From the NCBI GenBank assembly GCA_037039925.1, contig JAXRKP010000259.1:231001-295000 (forward strand): a stretch of DNA of 64,000 nt, given 5' to 3'. Shown in pieces: positions 1 to 11,455 of this stretch. Origin of the DNA: Doris montereyensis (taxonomy: Eukaryota > Mollusca > Gastropoda > Nudibranchia > Dorididae). The first letter of the stretch is position 1, and the number at the start of each line of letters is the position of its first letter. The notes beneath the pieces were generated by a model that saw only the letters and a program-made list of their open reading frames with translations, did not search any database and was not told where the DNA came from. Made by a program: the position numbers and the translations under genes.

Positions 1-178
1 AATTTTAATAGTACTTCAATCTATAATCCGGTGTGATTTAATTTCCCTTCTAATCTGCTTTCCTTGTTATCATGAGTTTCTTTCTTCCTTCATTCCTAGA
101 TAGTAATTTTAATAAGAAATAGAAAAGCCACGTTTTTAATAATAATGGAATCAGAATCATAGTACCGACTCTTCACAG

Positions 179-245
179 ACAAAGATTTCACGGATAATAA
201 GGTTGTCAGCGATACCATAATGATGCCGGTGTTCAACCACACCAG
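179..245 (+). CDS. Kinesin-3-like gene, exon A (C2-like segment, partial gene)
   Basis: A 67-nt exon between a cttcacag acceptor and a CCAG|gtaaat donor. Only one frame is open. It enters with two bases completing a codon and reads a run ending in VVSDTIMMPVFNHT, then leaves in phase 2. The next exon (4083) starts with the single base that completes an Arg codon. The 'PVFNHT' pattern followed by 'FFNTKSITFLVYG' in the next exon resembles the C2-like beta strands that follow the FHA domain in long kinesin-3 motors. Upstream exons, including any motor domain, lie outside the window. The family call is inference from pattern memory; the exon call itself rests on splice sites and phase agreement. 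Confidence 0.6.
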
Positions 246-277
246 GTAAATAACTAATTAATCCAATTAATGACTAA

Positions 278-447
<170 letters not shown>

Positions 448-1072
448 TTATGTATTCCATAATTGCAAAATGTTAGCAACCCATCCTGTTTAAAATTTCA
501 ACCCCGTTTGTGAGCAATTTAACTTTTAAAAGTTCCAAAATTTACAAAGAGGTGAAAAATAGGATCCCTATCAGCCTCTTTCTATAGCGACTTTAATTTA
601 ATCATGGTCGAAGAAATGACCCTGTTTTCAGATCCGCGTAGTTCTAGATCTAGATTCTATTTGCAGAAAAGGTTTAAATATATTGATATATATCATCGAA
701 CGAAATACCTTAATCTTAATCTCTAGATCTAGAGTGAATCGAAGACAGAAAAAGCGAAACAAAAGATCTACGTTAGCAGTGGCGATAGCCGAAGGATCAA
801 TGTAACACAGTCGGGGCTGATGCATTATGAATCGGACTCGGGTTCGAATCCAGTCGACGAGCTGGGGTTTTTTTCATTTCTTTCTTTTCATTTAAAACAG
901 ATTTATTATCATTCTTTTGATTTCTCATAACTGCACAGGGCTTGGAATTCGTTTAGCATTTTTGTAGTACTGAAGTCAATAGTGTATCATGTATGTGTTG
1001 TTCAACCTGAGGGCGCAGACAAAAGATTACACAAACATTTGATAAATAGATTTAATCGGTTAACAGCGAGTA
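448..1072. other. Intronic AT-rich sequence with a tRNA-like Pol III B-box
   Basis: No exon is supported here. At about 840-851 the + strand carries GGGTTCGAATCC, a good tRNA B-box. A weak A-box-like stretch lies about 50 bases upstream (776-795). This looks like the head of a degenerate tRNA-derived SINE rather than a functional tRNA, because no cloverleaf can be closed around it. The 65-residue minus-strand open frame over it has no recognisable content. Confidence 0.35.
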
Positions 1073-1085
1073 ATAATAATAATGA

Positions 1086-1116
<31 letters not shown>

Positions 1117-1192
1117 AAGAAGAAGAAGAAGAAGAAGAAGAAGAAGAAGAAGAAGAAGAAGGAGAAGGAGAAGAAGAAGAAGAAGCAGAATG
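1073..1192. repeat. (AAG)n array
   Basis: About 115 bases of AAG/GAA with a few GGA variants. It gives poly-Lys, poly-Arg and poly-Leu frames on the two strands, none credible as protein. It is followed at 1193-1330 by a short element ending in 'GGCGCTTTACAG'. Confidence 0.95.
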
Positions 1193-1330
1193 CGGGCATT
1201 TAGGCGATCGGGCATTATGGAGGGGGTATTTAGGCGGGTCACTACTGTAATAATAATATTATTAATAATAACAATGCAATTGTTGAGCGCCTTTTATCCA
1301 CTGAAATGATTGATGGCGCTTTACAGTAAA
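1193..1330 (+). repeat. Short interspersed element with GCGCTTTACA end
   Basis: The sequence has TTGAGCGCC near 1284 and GGCGCTTTACAG near 1315, separated by a diverged spacer and preceded by AAT/AAG trinucleotide repeats. Similar 'GCGCT...GCGCTTTACA' endings next to trinucleotide arrays occur at 8578-8640 and 55060-55105. The family is unnamed to me. Confidence 0.45.
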
Positions 1331-1479
1331 ATATTTAACACAATAACAGATTACATATAATGCACAAATCAAAAAAAGGTAGTTAGTTAATTACAATTTC
1401 AAAAAGCCTAAAATTTTAATAATAAAGCGGTTAAACTAAGAGGAACAAAAGGCTCTCAGAAACAGTTTGGTCTTCAGAT

Positions 1480-3767
1480 TCTTTTAATGAGATTCTTTTC
1501 AATGAGATTCTTTTCAATGAGATTGTTTTCAATGAGATTGTTTTCAATGAGATTCTCAGATTTTCAGTGAGATTCTTTTCAGTCAGATTCTTTTCAGTGA
1601 GATTCTTTTCAATGAGATTCTTTTCAGTGAGATTCTTTTCAATGAGATTGTTTTCAATGAGATTCTTTTCAGTGAGATTCTTTTCAATGAGATTCTTTTT
1701 CAATGAGATTCTTTTTCAGTGAGATTCTTTTCAATGAGATTCTTTTTCAATGAGATTCTTTTCAGTGAGATTCTTTTCAATGAGATTCTTTTTCAGTGAG
1801 ATTCTTTTCAATGAAATTCTTTTCAGTGAGATTCTTTTCAATGAGATTCTTTTCAGTGAGATTCTTTTCAATGAGATTCTTTTCATTTGATTCTTTTCAA
1901 TGAGATTATCTTTTCAATGAGATTCTTTTCAGTGAGATTCTTTTCAATGAGATTCTTTTCACTGAGATTCTTTTCAATGAGATTCTTTTCAGTGAGATTT
2001 TTTCAATGAGATTCTTTTCAATGAGATTCTTTTCAATGAGATTCTTTTTCAATGATATTCTTTTCAGTGAGATTCTTTTCAATGAGATTCTTTTCAGTGA
2101 GATTCTTTTCAGTGAGATTCTTTTTCAATGAGATTCTTTTCAATGATATTCTTTTCAATGAGATTCTTTTCAGTGAGATTCTTTTCAATGAGATTCTTTT
2201 CAGTGAGATTCTTTTCAATGAGATTCTTTTCAATGAGATTGTTTTCAATGAGATTCTTTTCAGTGAGATTCTTTTTCAGTGAGATTCTTTTGTGTGAAGA
2301 TTCGTTTCAATGAGATTCTTTCAGTGAGGGTCTTTTCAATGAGATTCTTTTCAGTGAGATTCTTTTCAATGAGATTCTTTTTCAATAAGATTCTTTTCAG
2401 TGAGATTCTTTTCAATGAGATTCTTTTCAGTGAGATTCTTTTCAGTGAGATTCTTTTCAATGAGATTCTTTTCAGTGAGATTAGTTTTCAATGAGATTCT
2501 TTCAGTGAAATTCTTTCAGTGAGATTCTTTCAGTGAGATTCTTTTCAATGAGATTCTTTTCAGTGAGATTCTTTTCAATGAGATTCTTTTCAGTGAGATT
2601 CTTTTCAATGAGATTCTTTTTCAGTGAGATTCTTTTCAGTGAGATTCTTTTCAATGAGATTCTTTTCAGTGAGATTCTTTTCAATGAGATTCTTTTCAGT
2701 GAGATTCTTTTCAATGAGATTCTTTTCAATGAGATTCTTTTCAGTGAGATTCTTTTCAATGAGATTCTTTTCAGTGAGATTCTTTTCAATGAGATTCTTT
2801 TCACTGAGATTCTTTTCAGAGAGATTCTTTTCAATGAGATTCTTTTCAGTGAGATTCTTTTTCAATGAGATTGTTTTCAATGAGATTCTTTTCAGTGAGA
2901 TTCAATGAGAGTTGTTTTCAATGAGATTCTTTTCAGTGAGATTCTTTTCAGTGAGATTCTTTTCAGTGAGATTCTTTTCAATGAGATTCTTTTCAGTGAG
3001 ATTCTTTTCAATGAGATTCTTTTCAGTGAGATTCTTTTCAATGAGATTCTTTTCAATGAGATTCTTTTCAGTGAGATTCTTTTTCAGTGAGATTCTTTTC
3101 AATGAGATTCTTTTCAGTGAGATTCTTTTCAATGAGATTCTTTTCAGTGAGATTCTTTTCAGTGAGATTCTTTTCAGTGAGATTCTTTTCAATGAGATTT
3201 TTTCAGTGAGATTCTTTTCAATGAGATTCTTTTCAGTGAGATTCTTTTCAGTGAGATTCTTTTCAATGAGATTCTTTTCTTTTCAGTGAGATTCTTTTCA
3301 ATGAGATTCTTTTCAGTGAGATTCTTTTCAGTGAGATTCTTTTCAATGAGATTCTTTTCAGTGAGATTCTTTTTCAATGAGATTCTTTTCAGTGAGATTC
3401 TTTTCAATGAGATTCTTTTTCAATGAGATTCAATGAGATTTTTCAGTGAGATTCTTTTCAATGAGATTCTTTTCAGTGAGTTTCTTTTCAGTGAGATTCT
3501 TTTCAATGAGATTGTTTTCAGTGAGATTCTTTTCAGTGAGATTCTTTTCAATGAGATTCTTTTCACTGAGATTCTTTTCAATGAGATTTTTTTCAATGAG
3601 ATTCTTTCAGTGAGATTGTTTTCAATGAGATTCTTTTCAATGAGATTGTTTTTAATGAGATTCTTTTCAATGAGATTCTTTTCAATGAGATTCTTTTCAG
3701 TGAGATTCTTTTCAATGAGATTCTTTTCAATGAGATTCTTTTCAATGAGATTCTTTTCAATAATTTG
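1480..3767. repeat. 15-bp minisatellite arranged as a 30-bp dimer
   Basis: About 2.3 kb built from TGAGATTCTTTTCAA and TGAGATTCTTTTCAG, about 150 monomers. The A and G variants often alternate, giving a 30-bp higher-order unit. Occasional 1-base insertions (TTTTT for TTTT) shift the frame. The unit is a multiple of three and stop-free, which explains the many FFSMRFFSV and ISLKR frames on both strands. The array lies in the kinesin intron before exon B. Confidence 0.97.
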
Positions 3768-4028
3768 AAATGAGGGTCTGCTTTTTGATTGCAAGAAATA
3801 TTATTCCGTAAAGAGGGGCAGCATATCCGAAAGACTTTTCATAAACAATTTTTTAGTTCGAATGGTGATCATAAGGGAATTTGATGATCTAATACTCTAT
3901 TGGGTCGGTGAAAAACTGGTAAAAATAATGATATAGTTCTTTTTGTATAAAATAAATCAGATTTATTGTGCAATTTTATTGTAATGTTAATATACTAATG
4001 AAACTGCTGTATTAGAAAATATTTATAT

Positions 4029-4030
<2 letters not shown>

Positions 4031-4071
<41 letters not shown>

Positions 4072-4076
4072 CTCTC
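4031..4076. repeat. (CT)n tract forming the polypyrimidine tract of exon B
   Basis: A CT microsatellite lies directly before the acceptor at 4081-4082. It probably serves as the polypyrimidine tract for the kinesin exon that begins at 4083. Confidence 0.85.
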
Positions 4077-4082
4077 CTTCAG

Positions 4083-4212
4083 GCTTGTTTCCTTACCCAA
4101 AGTCAAAAATGATCACATAGAGTTTTTCAACACAAAAAGCATCACTTTTTTGGTGTATGGAAGACAGGAAGATTCATCTGGAGACCCTCGCCTGTCTAAA
4201 TTGACCACAAAG
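4083..4212 (+). CDS. Kinesin-3-like gene, exon B (C2-like domain)
   Basis: A 130-nt exon after CT-rich sequence ending CTTCAG, with donor ACAAAG|gtaact. It enters in phase 2 (one base completes the codon begun in exon A) and leaves in phase 0. The product reads LVSLPKVKNDHIEFF, then NTKSITFLVYGRQEDSS, and ends LSKLTTK. 'FF-T-SITFLVYGRQ' is the closing strand pair of the C2-like domain in kinesin-3 tails. A KIF28/KLP-6-like motor is my best guess, not a proven assignment. Confidence 0.7.
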
Positions 4213-4595
4213 GTAACTTTGTGACTGAGACCTCTTGTCATACCCAAAATAGCTGAAATACAACAAACAGGAAAGAAAAATAGAGAGAAACAAGTGGCCC
4301 TCAGCGATCAAAACTAAATAAACTTGTGACGTTTCAGGTCTTATTCTTCTTTGGACAAAGCAGCAAAGTGGACACCTGATTATGGGGGGGGGAGGGAGGG
4401 GGGATAGAGAGAGAGGCTACTGTAAATCTTTATGAGTTTGGCTCTTACAAGTCCAGGTACGGAAATAGTGACTTCCCTGCCGGCCTGTAAGATTCCTTGC
4501 GATTAACCGATTAATCGCGTTGCGAAAACCGGAGTCGACTGAATTCCTTCATGAAATTATATCTTCATAACAGAACTCCATTAATATGTGTCTTC
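4213..4595. other. Intron sequence without recognised features
   Basis: It contains a G-rich patch (4384-4402) and a palindromic TTAACCGATTAATCGCG stretch near 4502. No exon or repeat family is recognised. Confidence 0.6.
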
Positions 4596-5419
4596 ATTAG
4601 ATGTGATTGAAATACCTGTTATTGGGATGATTGAAATGGGCCTACTGTTGTTGTGATGATTGAAATAGGCCTACCTGTTATTGTAATGATTAATATATCC
4701 GTTATTGTGATGATTGAAATACCTGTTTTGGGATGATTGAAATACTTGTTATTGGGATTATTGAAATACTTGTTATTGGGATTATTGAAATATCTGCGTT
4801 TGGGATGATTGAAATACCTTTTTTGTAAGGATAACAATATTATTGGGACGGTTGAACTATCTGTTATTAGGATGATTGAAATACCTGGGATGATTGAAAT
4901 ACCTGTTATTAGGATGATTGAAATACCTGTTATTAGGATGATTGAAACACCTGTTATTAGGATGATTGAAATACCTGTTATTAGGATGATTGAAATACCT
5001 GTTATTAGGATGATTGAAATACCTGTTATTAGGATGATTGAAATACCTGTTATTGGGATGATTGAAATACCTGTTATTAGGATGATTGAAATACCTGTTA
5101 TTAGGATGATTGAAATATCTGTTATTAGGATGATTGAAATACCTGTTATTAGGATGATTGAAATACCTGTTATTAGGATGATTGAAATACCTGTTATTAG
5201 GATGATTTATTAGGATGATTGAAATACCTGTTATTAGGATGATTGGTTATTAGGATGATTGAAATACCTGTTATTAGGATGATTGAAATATCTGTTATTA
5301 GGATGATTGAAATACCTGTTATTAGGATGATTTAAATACCTGTTATTAGGATGATTGAAATATCTGTGATTAGGATGATTGAAATACCTGTTATTGGGAT
5401 GATTGAAATACCTGTTATT
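4596..5419. repeat. 24-bp minisatellite
   Basis: Unit GATGATTGAAATACCTGTTATTAG, about 33 copies. The left third (4600-4860) is more diverged, and the right part is nearly perfect with two partial-unit deletions near 5205 and 5245. Stop-free on the + strand, it yields an artefactual 'IRMIEIPV' frame. Confidence 0.96.
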
Positions 5420-5555
5420 TTCAGATTATCCCTGGGTATTTTTATTGTTGGTTGGGGGGAGGGGTGGTTTTAAAGAGATCAAAAATTTAAATTCAGGCAG
5501 TTTGAGTGAGTGTTTTTTAAAGTTTGCGTTGTTTTGTTTTAATTTTCTCTCTTAG

Positions 5556-5720
5556 GAACTGAGACAAATGGAGCAGATGAACTCAACGCATGAGCAAAGT
5601 CGCAGACAGTCTGTCTTTGTTCATGACGGACCATCAACCGATAGCTCTCACCTTAAGACAGAGATAGTGGTTTTACAACGCAAACACGATCGCTTAGCCC
5701 AGAAGGAGCAGCGCATGATA
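5556..5720 (+). CDS. Kinesin-3-like gene, exon C (coiled coil)
   Basis: A 165-nt, phase 0 to phase 0 exon between tctctcttag and ATA|gtaaga. The 55 residues begin ELRQMEQMNSTHEQSRRQS, pass through a Ser/His-rich linker, and end LQRKHDRLAQKEQRMI. The end is charged and heptad-like, as expected for a coiled coil after the C2 segment. It joins exon B and exon D without disturbing the frame. Confidence 0.75.
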
Positions 5721-5807
5721 GTAAGAGCTCTCCTGCCTATGTGTAAAATATGTCGTATTGCTTTTTATTATCCTCCCTAGTAGGAATAATTGATTGTCAA
5801 GTTTTTC

Positions 5808-5840
<33 letters not shown>

Positions 5841-6076
5841 GTTTTTCTTTCTTTCTTAATCAGTTTCCATTCTACTTTCCGGTGTAGGACTTAGGTTACA
5901 CAAAATGACCTTTGACCTTTCTCCAGGCTACCCTCTCCTTACATTTTCTGTTTTCTTATGGGAAGGTTAAATTTCTTTGCTTTAGTTCTGCTTTTATATC
6001 GTCTTCCACTTTCTCCAAGGAAAGGAGTTTCAAATTTTTCATCTATTTTATGATAATATTATCACTGCTCTTTCAG

Positions 6077-6205
6077 CAACTTTGTAAGGAGTGGAGCCAG
6101 AAACCGCCGGAGGAACAGCAGTTCGACCCATTCTTCCGCGCCGTGTCAGCGGTAGCTCACAGTACTGGCACCAGACTCAAAGCCCGAGTTCAGCTGTTGA
6201 ACCAG
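6077..6205 (+). CDS. Kinesin-3-like gene, exon D
   Basis: A 129-nt, phase 0 to phase 0 exon between gctctttcag and AACCAG|gtaggc. The 43 residues include QLCKEWSQKPPEE, FDPFFRAVSAVAHSTGT and RLKARVQLLNQ. The amphipathic basic end continues into exon E, which begins VLAVQKAKERL. This is the most distinctive segment of the tail and the best query for naming the gene. Confidence 0.78.
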
Positions 6206-6582
6206 GTAGGCCGCACACATTATGATCAATCTATTTATAAACTTCACATCCTCCAACCACTACCAACGACATGATAACCATATGATTAGATCATGTTGTA
6301 GTTCTCTTTAACGATCTTTCTATTTATATTTTAGAGATTTAGCTTTGCAGATTTACCAGTTTATGATTATCAGTTGTTGTTTCTCTAGCACATCAACTCT
6401 ACACGTAGATTTTAGAACAGATAAACTGACAGTACACTTGTGACACTACAATCCTATTGTCTGTTTCGACTTTTTAAAGTTTGGTCGTCATTCTTTATCA
6501 TAATATTTATTCTTTATGTTTAACTGGTGCAATTTGGCACTTAGCGTAGGTTTTTTTTTCTTTTTTTTTCTTTTATCGTGTA

Positions 6583-6733
6583 GAAATATTGTATAGACAC
6601 GATTTTCCAATGATTGAATTCGTTTTCAGGAAATATTGTATAGACACGATTTTCCAATGATTGAATTCGTTTTCAGGAAATATTGTATAGACACGATTTT
6701 CCAATGATTGAATTCGTTTTCAGGAAATATTGG
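6583..6733 (+). repeat. 47-bp tandem triplication ending in TTTTCAG
   Basis: Three near-identical copies of a 47-bp unit starting GAAATATTGTATAGACACGA and ending CGTTTTCAG, then the first bases of a fourth. The copies start at 6583, 6630 and 6677. Each end resembles a splice acceptor, although no open exon follows. Confidence 0.95.
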
Positions 6734-6817
6734 GATACTTTCTCTGCAAAAAGGCGTGTCTTTGGTTTAATGTTTCAAACATTTTTATCATAGACATAAG
6801 TTGTCTTTTTGAGACAG

Positions 6818-7232
6818 ACATCATTTGCATATCTTCAGACATCATTTGCATATCTTCAGACATCATTTGCATATCTTCAGACATCATTTGCATATCTTCA
6901 GACATCATTTGCATATCTTCAGACATCATTTGCATATCTTCAGACATCATATCTTCAGACATCATTTACATATCTTCAGACATCATTTGCATATCTTCAG
7001 GCATCATTTACATATCTTCAGGCATCATTTACATATCTTCAGGCATCATTTACATATCTTCAGGCATCATTTACATATCTACAGGCATCATTTACATATC
7101 TTCAGGCATCATTTACATATCTACAGGCATCATTTACATTTATCATATCTTCAGGCACCATTTGCACCATTTACATTTTCAGGCACCATTTGCATATTTT
7201 CAGGCACCATTTGCATATCTACAAGCATCACT
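6818..7232. repeat. 21-bp minisatellite
   Basis: Unit CAGACATCATTTGCATATCTT, drifting to CAGGCATCATTTACATATCTT in the right half, about 20 copies. There is a 9-bp deletion variant near 6946 and degenerate units after 7140. It reads through without stops in three + frames because 21 is divisible by three. Confidence 0.96.
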
Positions 7233-7767
7233 TCATGTTCATGTTGATTTCATTTATTTTGTTTAGGATTTAACACATTTACACATAATTTCACTTTTCA
7301 CTTCAGACATTTCTTCCTTACAATCATTCAAATAGAAGTGCTTGTCATTTGCGTGTTCTGGTTCTTGTTATTTTTAAATATTTCTTTATCTTAATTTTTT
7401 AAATTCTTTCGTATCACTTTCTCTTTTAAAGATCTTCTGCATTTTTAATTCATTCTATCATTACATCGTCATGTGTGTGATTTTCAAGAAAGGATGAGTC
7501 GGGGAAAAGGGCGAGACAGCTTGTTTTGATTTGTCTGTTCCCTTTGGGGGGATTTTTTCTTTCTTTTTTGTTTTTTTGTAGATTTCAAAAAAGCTTTTAA
7601 TTTCTTCTACTTTTTGTCGTTGTTGTTGTATTTTTGCTAGCTGTAGAATCTAGCAGAAGTCATGAGGCATTTTCTACTGAGATTGAGAACTATTTTTACG
7701 CTCATCCTGATGTGACGCTCTAATCTATGACATAAACTGTGTTGGACTGTCATATTGTTTCTTTCAG

Positions 7768-7812
7768 GTTCTTGCCGTTCAAAAAGCTAAAGAAAGGCTT
7801 TCCAATACAGAT
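7768..7812 (+). CDS. Kinesin-3-like gene, exon E (short)
   Basis: A 45-nt, phase 0 to phase 0 exon between tttctttcag and ACAGAT|gtaagc, coding VLAVQKAKERLSNTD. It extends the basic helix that ends exon D. It is short, but the splice sites are strong and the frame fits both neighbours. Confidence 0.7.
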
Positions 7813-8371
7813 GTAAGCTTTAGTAGAAAACATCTTTTCTTCCATTGGTCTGTTTACCAAATGGAGGAAAACGAAACCGGATTGAAAAATAACATTAATT
7901 TGCAGATTTGCTTTCATCTCATCCTTCTAACTTTCACCTATAAACTTACTACCTAACTTTTTTTTTTTCAGTAGTTTTTTTATAACACTCCAGTCCAACT
8001 TTGTTTCTCGTACTTTAAATTTCCATTTTTTTTTTCTTTCTTAACAAAAATTCTCCACAGGTGTTTCATATTTAACAGCAAGCGGAAATTTCCTTTTCTT
8101 TTCTTTTTTCAAACCTCCTCCTCTTTCAATTTATTGCGGCAGATTCATGGTTTCTGTATAACTCATGTTTTTTACTGTTACCAGTGACACAAAAGACAGG
8201 GTTTCAACATATTTCGTCTTTTTTTTGTGTTTTTCCTTGTTCATTTACCTGATTCATTGCCATGTTTGTCTGGTCTGTCCTTTGGTCATGTGGCAAAGTT
8301 AAGTCGATATTGCGACAAGAAGCTTTCGTTGATCAGCGTATGTGATTCACAGCATTGAAGTAATAATAATA

Positions 8372-8372
8372 A

Positions 8373-8403
<31 letters not shown>

Positions 8404-8577
8404 AAGAAGAAGAAGAAGAAAAAGAAGAAGAAGAAAAAGAAGAAGAAGAAGAAGAAGAAGAAGAAGAAGAAGAAGAAGAAGAAGAAGAAGAAGAAGAAGA
8501 AGAAGAAGAAGAAGATGAAGAAGATGAAAAAAGAAGAAGAAGATGAAGAACAAGAACAAGAACAAGAACAAGAAGAA
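8372..8577. repeat. (AAG)n array with GAT and CAA variants
   Basis: About 205 bases of AAG, with AAAAAG, GATGAAGAA and (AAC AAG) variants at the right end. It is followed by a short element (8578-8640) ending near 'CTCAAGGCGTATTACA', related to the GCGCTTTACA element at 1193. Confidence 0.95.
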
Positions 8578-8774
8578 GCTAAATTAATGTTCGCCTTTCC
8601 TCAAGAGAGCTCAAGGCGTATTACAAGAACATCAATACATTATTATATTATTACATAGACATACATAAAGAATGATTTTGTAGACTTTTGCCCCAGGCCC
8701 ATTACTTTGACACACTGGATTAATATTCAATGCAATTTATAGCTTTCACACAAACAATGCAATAACACATACGC

Positions 8775-9795
8775 CTAAATAGATCTCCCATAGAAACATT
8801 GCTTAAATATGCATATGCCTAGATCTCCCATAGAAATATTGTACTTAAATATGCATACGCCTAAATAGATTTGACATAGAAATATTGTACTTAAAACACA
8901 TACGCCTAAATAGATCTGACATAGAAATATTGTACTTAAACACATACACCTAAATAGAATAGAAATACTTAAACGCATATGAAATATTAGAAATATTACT
9001 TAAACATGCATACGCCTAAATAGATTTCCCATAGTAATATTGTACTTAAATATGCATACACCTAAATAGATCTCCCATAGAAATATTGTACTTAAACACG
9101 TACACCTAAACAGATCTCCCATATAAATATTGTGCTTAAACATGCATACACCTAAATAAATCTAACATAGAAATATTATACTTAAATACTTACACCTAAA
9201 TAGATCTCCCATAGAAATATTGTACTTAAACGCATAGGCCTAAATAGATCTAACATAGAAATATTGTACTTATACACATACACCTAAATAGATCTAACAT
9301 AAAAATATTGTACTTAAACACATACGCCTAAATAGATCCACCATAGAAATATTGTAGACTTAAATATTGTATGCACCTAAATAGATCCGCCATATAAATA
9401 TTGTACTTAAACACATACACCTAAATAGATCCGCCATATAAATATTGTACTTAAACACATACACCTAAATAGATCCGCCATAGAAATATTGTACTTAAAC
9501 ACATACACCTAAATAGATCCGCCATAGAAATATTGTACTTTAACGTATGCACCTAAATAGATCCACCATAGAACTATTGTACTTAAACACATACACCTAA
9601 ATAAATCTAACATAGAAATATTGTACTTAAACACATACACCTAAATAGACCTAACATAAAAATATTGTACTTAAACACATACACCTAAATAGATCTAACA
9701 TAGAAATATTGTACTAAAACACATACGCCTAAATAGATCCGCTATAGAAATATTGTACTTAAACGTGTGCACCTAAACAGACCTCCCATATAACT
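8775..9795. repeat. 44-bp minisatellite
   Basis: The unit is about 44 bp: a CTTAAACACATACACCTAAA half, then a half with TAGATC, CCATAGAAATATTGTA. There are about 23 copies with several deletions (8940-9000). The third quarter of the unit alternates between TCTAACAT, TCTCCCAT and TCCGCCAT, so the array has internal subfamilies. Confidence 0.95.
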
Positions 9796-10419
9796 AGATA
9801 AAGAAACTGTCGGTGTTTGGTGTGACTCACAACCCTGCTTTCCACTGACCGACTCCCAGCTACAGATGTCGTAGATAGAAGCAGTTTACTATTGTGACCA
9901 CTGTCTTCCATTGTATCGTGTTCTCTTGTTTAGCCAATGAAATCACAGCTCAGTCTCATTTGTTTTTATCCTCTTTTCAAACGATAGAACAAGGAACGTG
10001 TTTACAAAATTGATGTCAATTTTGGTGAAAAAGTAATGAGAAGTTTTTCCCAATGAAATCATGTTTAATAAATAATAAAAAGTCCCCTGTAACATAATTT
10101 TTAATGAAAGTTTTCCCCGGTAAAATCTTTTTGGTGTGTCTAAAATTTAACTTTCCATTCTTTGAGGGCTTCTAAATTTCAATTCTTTTCATTTGTTTCT
10201 ATACATTGTTTAGGTTTAAAAGTCAATATTTAAAACATCATATATATGAAGAAGTTTATTTTGTTCACTTTAATCATGGAATACCGTTTATCTCAATCAA
10301 CAAATCCGATATGAAGATAGAAATGATATCAACACCTCATGACAAATCGATAAGTTAATTGCATGGATTGACAAGTTCAGAGGGTTTTTTTTAATTTATA
10401 GGCCTATGTGTTAATTGCA
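9796..10419. other. Intron sequence without recognised features
   Basis: AT-rich sequence between two minisatellites in the 10.4-kb intron between exons E and F. No open exon with good splice sites was seen. Confidence 0.5.
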
Positions 10420-10424
10420 CAGAT

Positions 10425-10990
10425 TACAATTCTATCTATCAATTCTATCTTACAATTCTCTTTCAATTCTATCTTACAATTCTATCTTACAATTCTATCT
10501 ATCAATTCTATCTTACAATTCTATCTTACAATTCTATCTTACAATTCTAACTCATCTATCAATTCTATCTTACAATTCTAACTTACAATTCTATCTTACA
10601 ATTCTATCTTACAATTCTAACTTACAATTCTTATCTTACAATTCTATCTTTCAATTCTAACTTACAATTCTAACTTACAATTTATCTTACAATTCTAACT
10701 TACAATTCTATCTTACAATTCTATCTCACAATTTTATCTTACAATTCTATCTTACAAGTCTATCTTTCAATTCTATCTTTCAATTCTAATTCACAATTCT
10801 ATCTTACAATTCTTTCTTACAATGCTGTCTTACAATTCTATCTCACAATTCTATCTCACAATTCTATCTTACAATTCTATCTCACAATTTTATCTTGCAA
10901 TTCTATCTTACAATTTATCTTACAATTCTATCTTTCAATTCTATCTCACAATTCTATCTTAGAATTCTATCTTTCAATTCTATCTTACAA
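10425..10990. repeat. 13-bp minisatellite
   Basis: Unit CAATTCTATCTTA, about 43 copies, with TAACTTA, TCTTTCA and TCTCACA variants. Because the unit is not a multiple of three, only a short open frame survives. Confidence 0.96.
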
Positions 10991-11104
10991 TCTGCTCTGT
11001 GAGAAGAACATTTCACATTCACAGACATTGTATCACTACAAAATCGACTTCCCCAAAATGACAAGACTTTTTTTTTTGTTTGGCCTGCTCCTCACCAATA
11101 AGAT

Positions 11105-11455
11105 AAGGGGCATCACTGGCCGAGCGGTTAGGCTGCCGGACTGGGGATCATGAGGTCCTGAGTCGAATCCTAGCAAAGCCAGATGCGACGTTGGGAATGA
11201 TACTTAATATGCATTTGTCACTCTCTACCTAGGTGCAAATGAGTACAAGCACTGGCTTGCGAGTAAAACCTGCATCAGAGTAGTCTCCTGTACAGGAGCT
11301 GATTGTTATCACCCTTTTGGTTTCACGCTATAGAAACCGAGATAAACTCTGGGTTTATGGGCATTAATGGCCTTGTAGGAACTTTACTTTTTACTTTACT
11401 TTACTTTTACTTTACTTTACTTTACTTTACTTTACTTTACTTTACTTTACTTCAC
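11105..11455 (+). mobile_element. tRNA-derived SINE with (TTTAC)n tail, family A
   Basis: The head has an A-box-like TGGCCGAGCGGTTAGGC (11121) and a B-box-like GGTCCTGAGTCGAATCC (11153), as in tRNA-Leu/Ser-type heads. The body includes 'CAAATGAGTACAAGCACTGG', 'TGTACAGGAG' and 'CGCTATAGAAACCGAGATAA'. It ends in a (TTTAC)n tail (11386-11452). Related copies lie at 20080-20745 and 26250-26730 (+) and 61730-61990 (-). This copy has a single copy of the segment that is tandemly amplified at 20160. Confidence 0.85.

Noticed and set aside
838..852. Possible tRNA gene (B-box GGGTTCGAATCC)
   Set aside because: No closing acceptor stem or clear D-arm could be formed; more like a SINE head.
1480..3767. 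CRISPR-like regularly spaced repeats
   Set aside because: Monomers are directly tandem with no unique spacers, and the locus is eukaryotic.
1431..3794. Many FFSMRFFSV and ISLKRISLK frames
   Set aside because: Translations of the 15-bp satellite on both strands.
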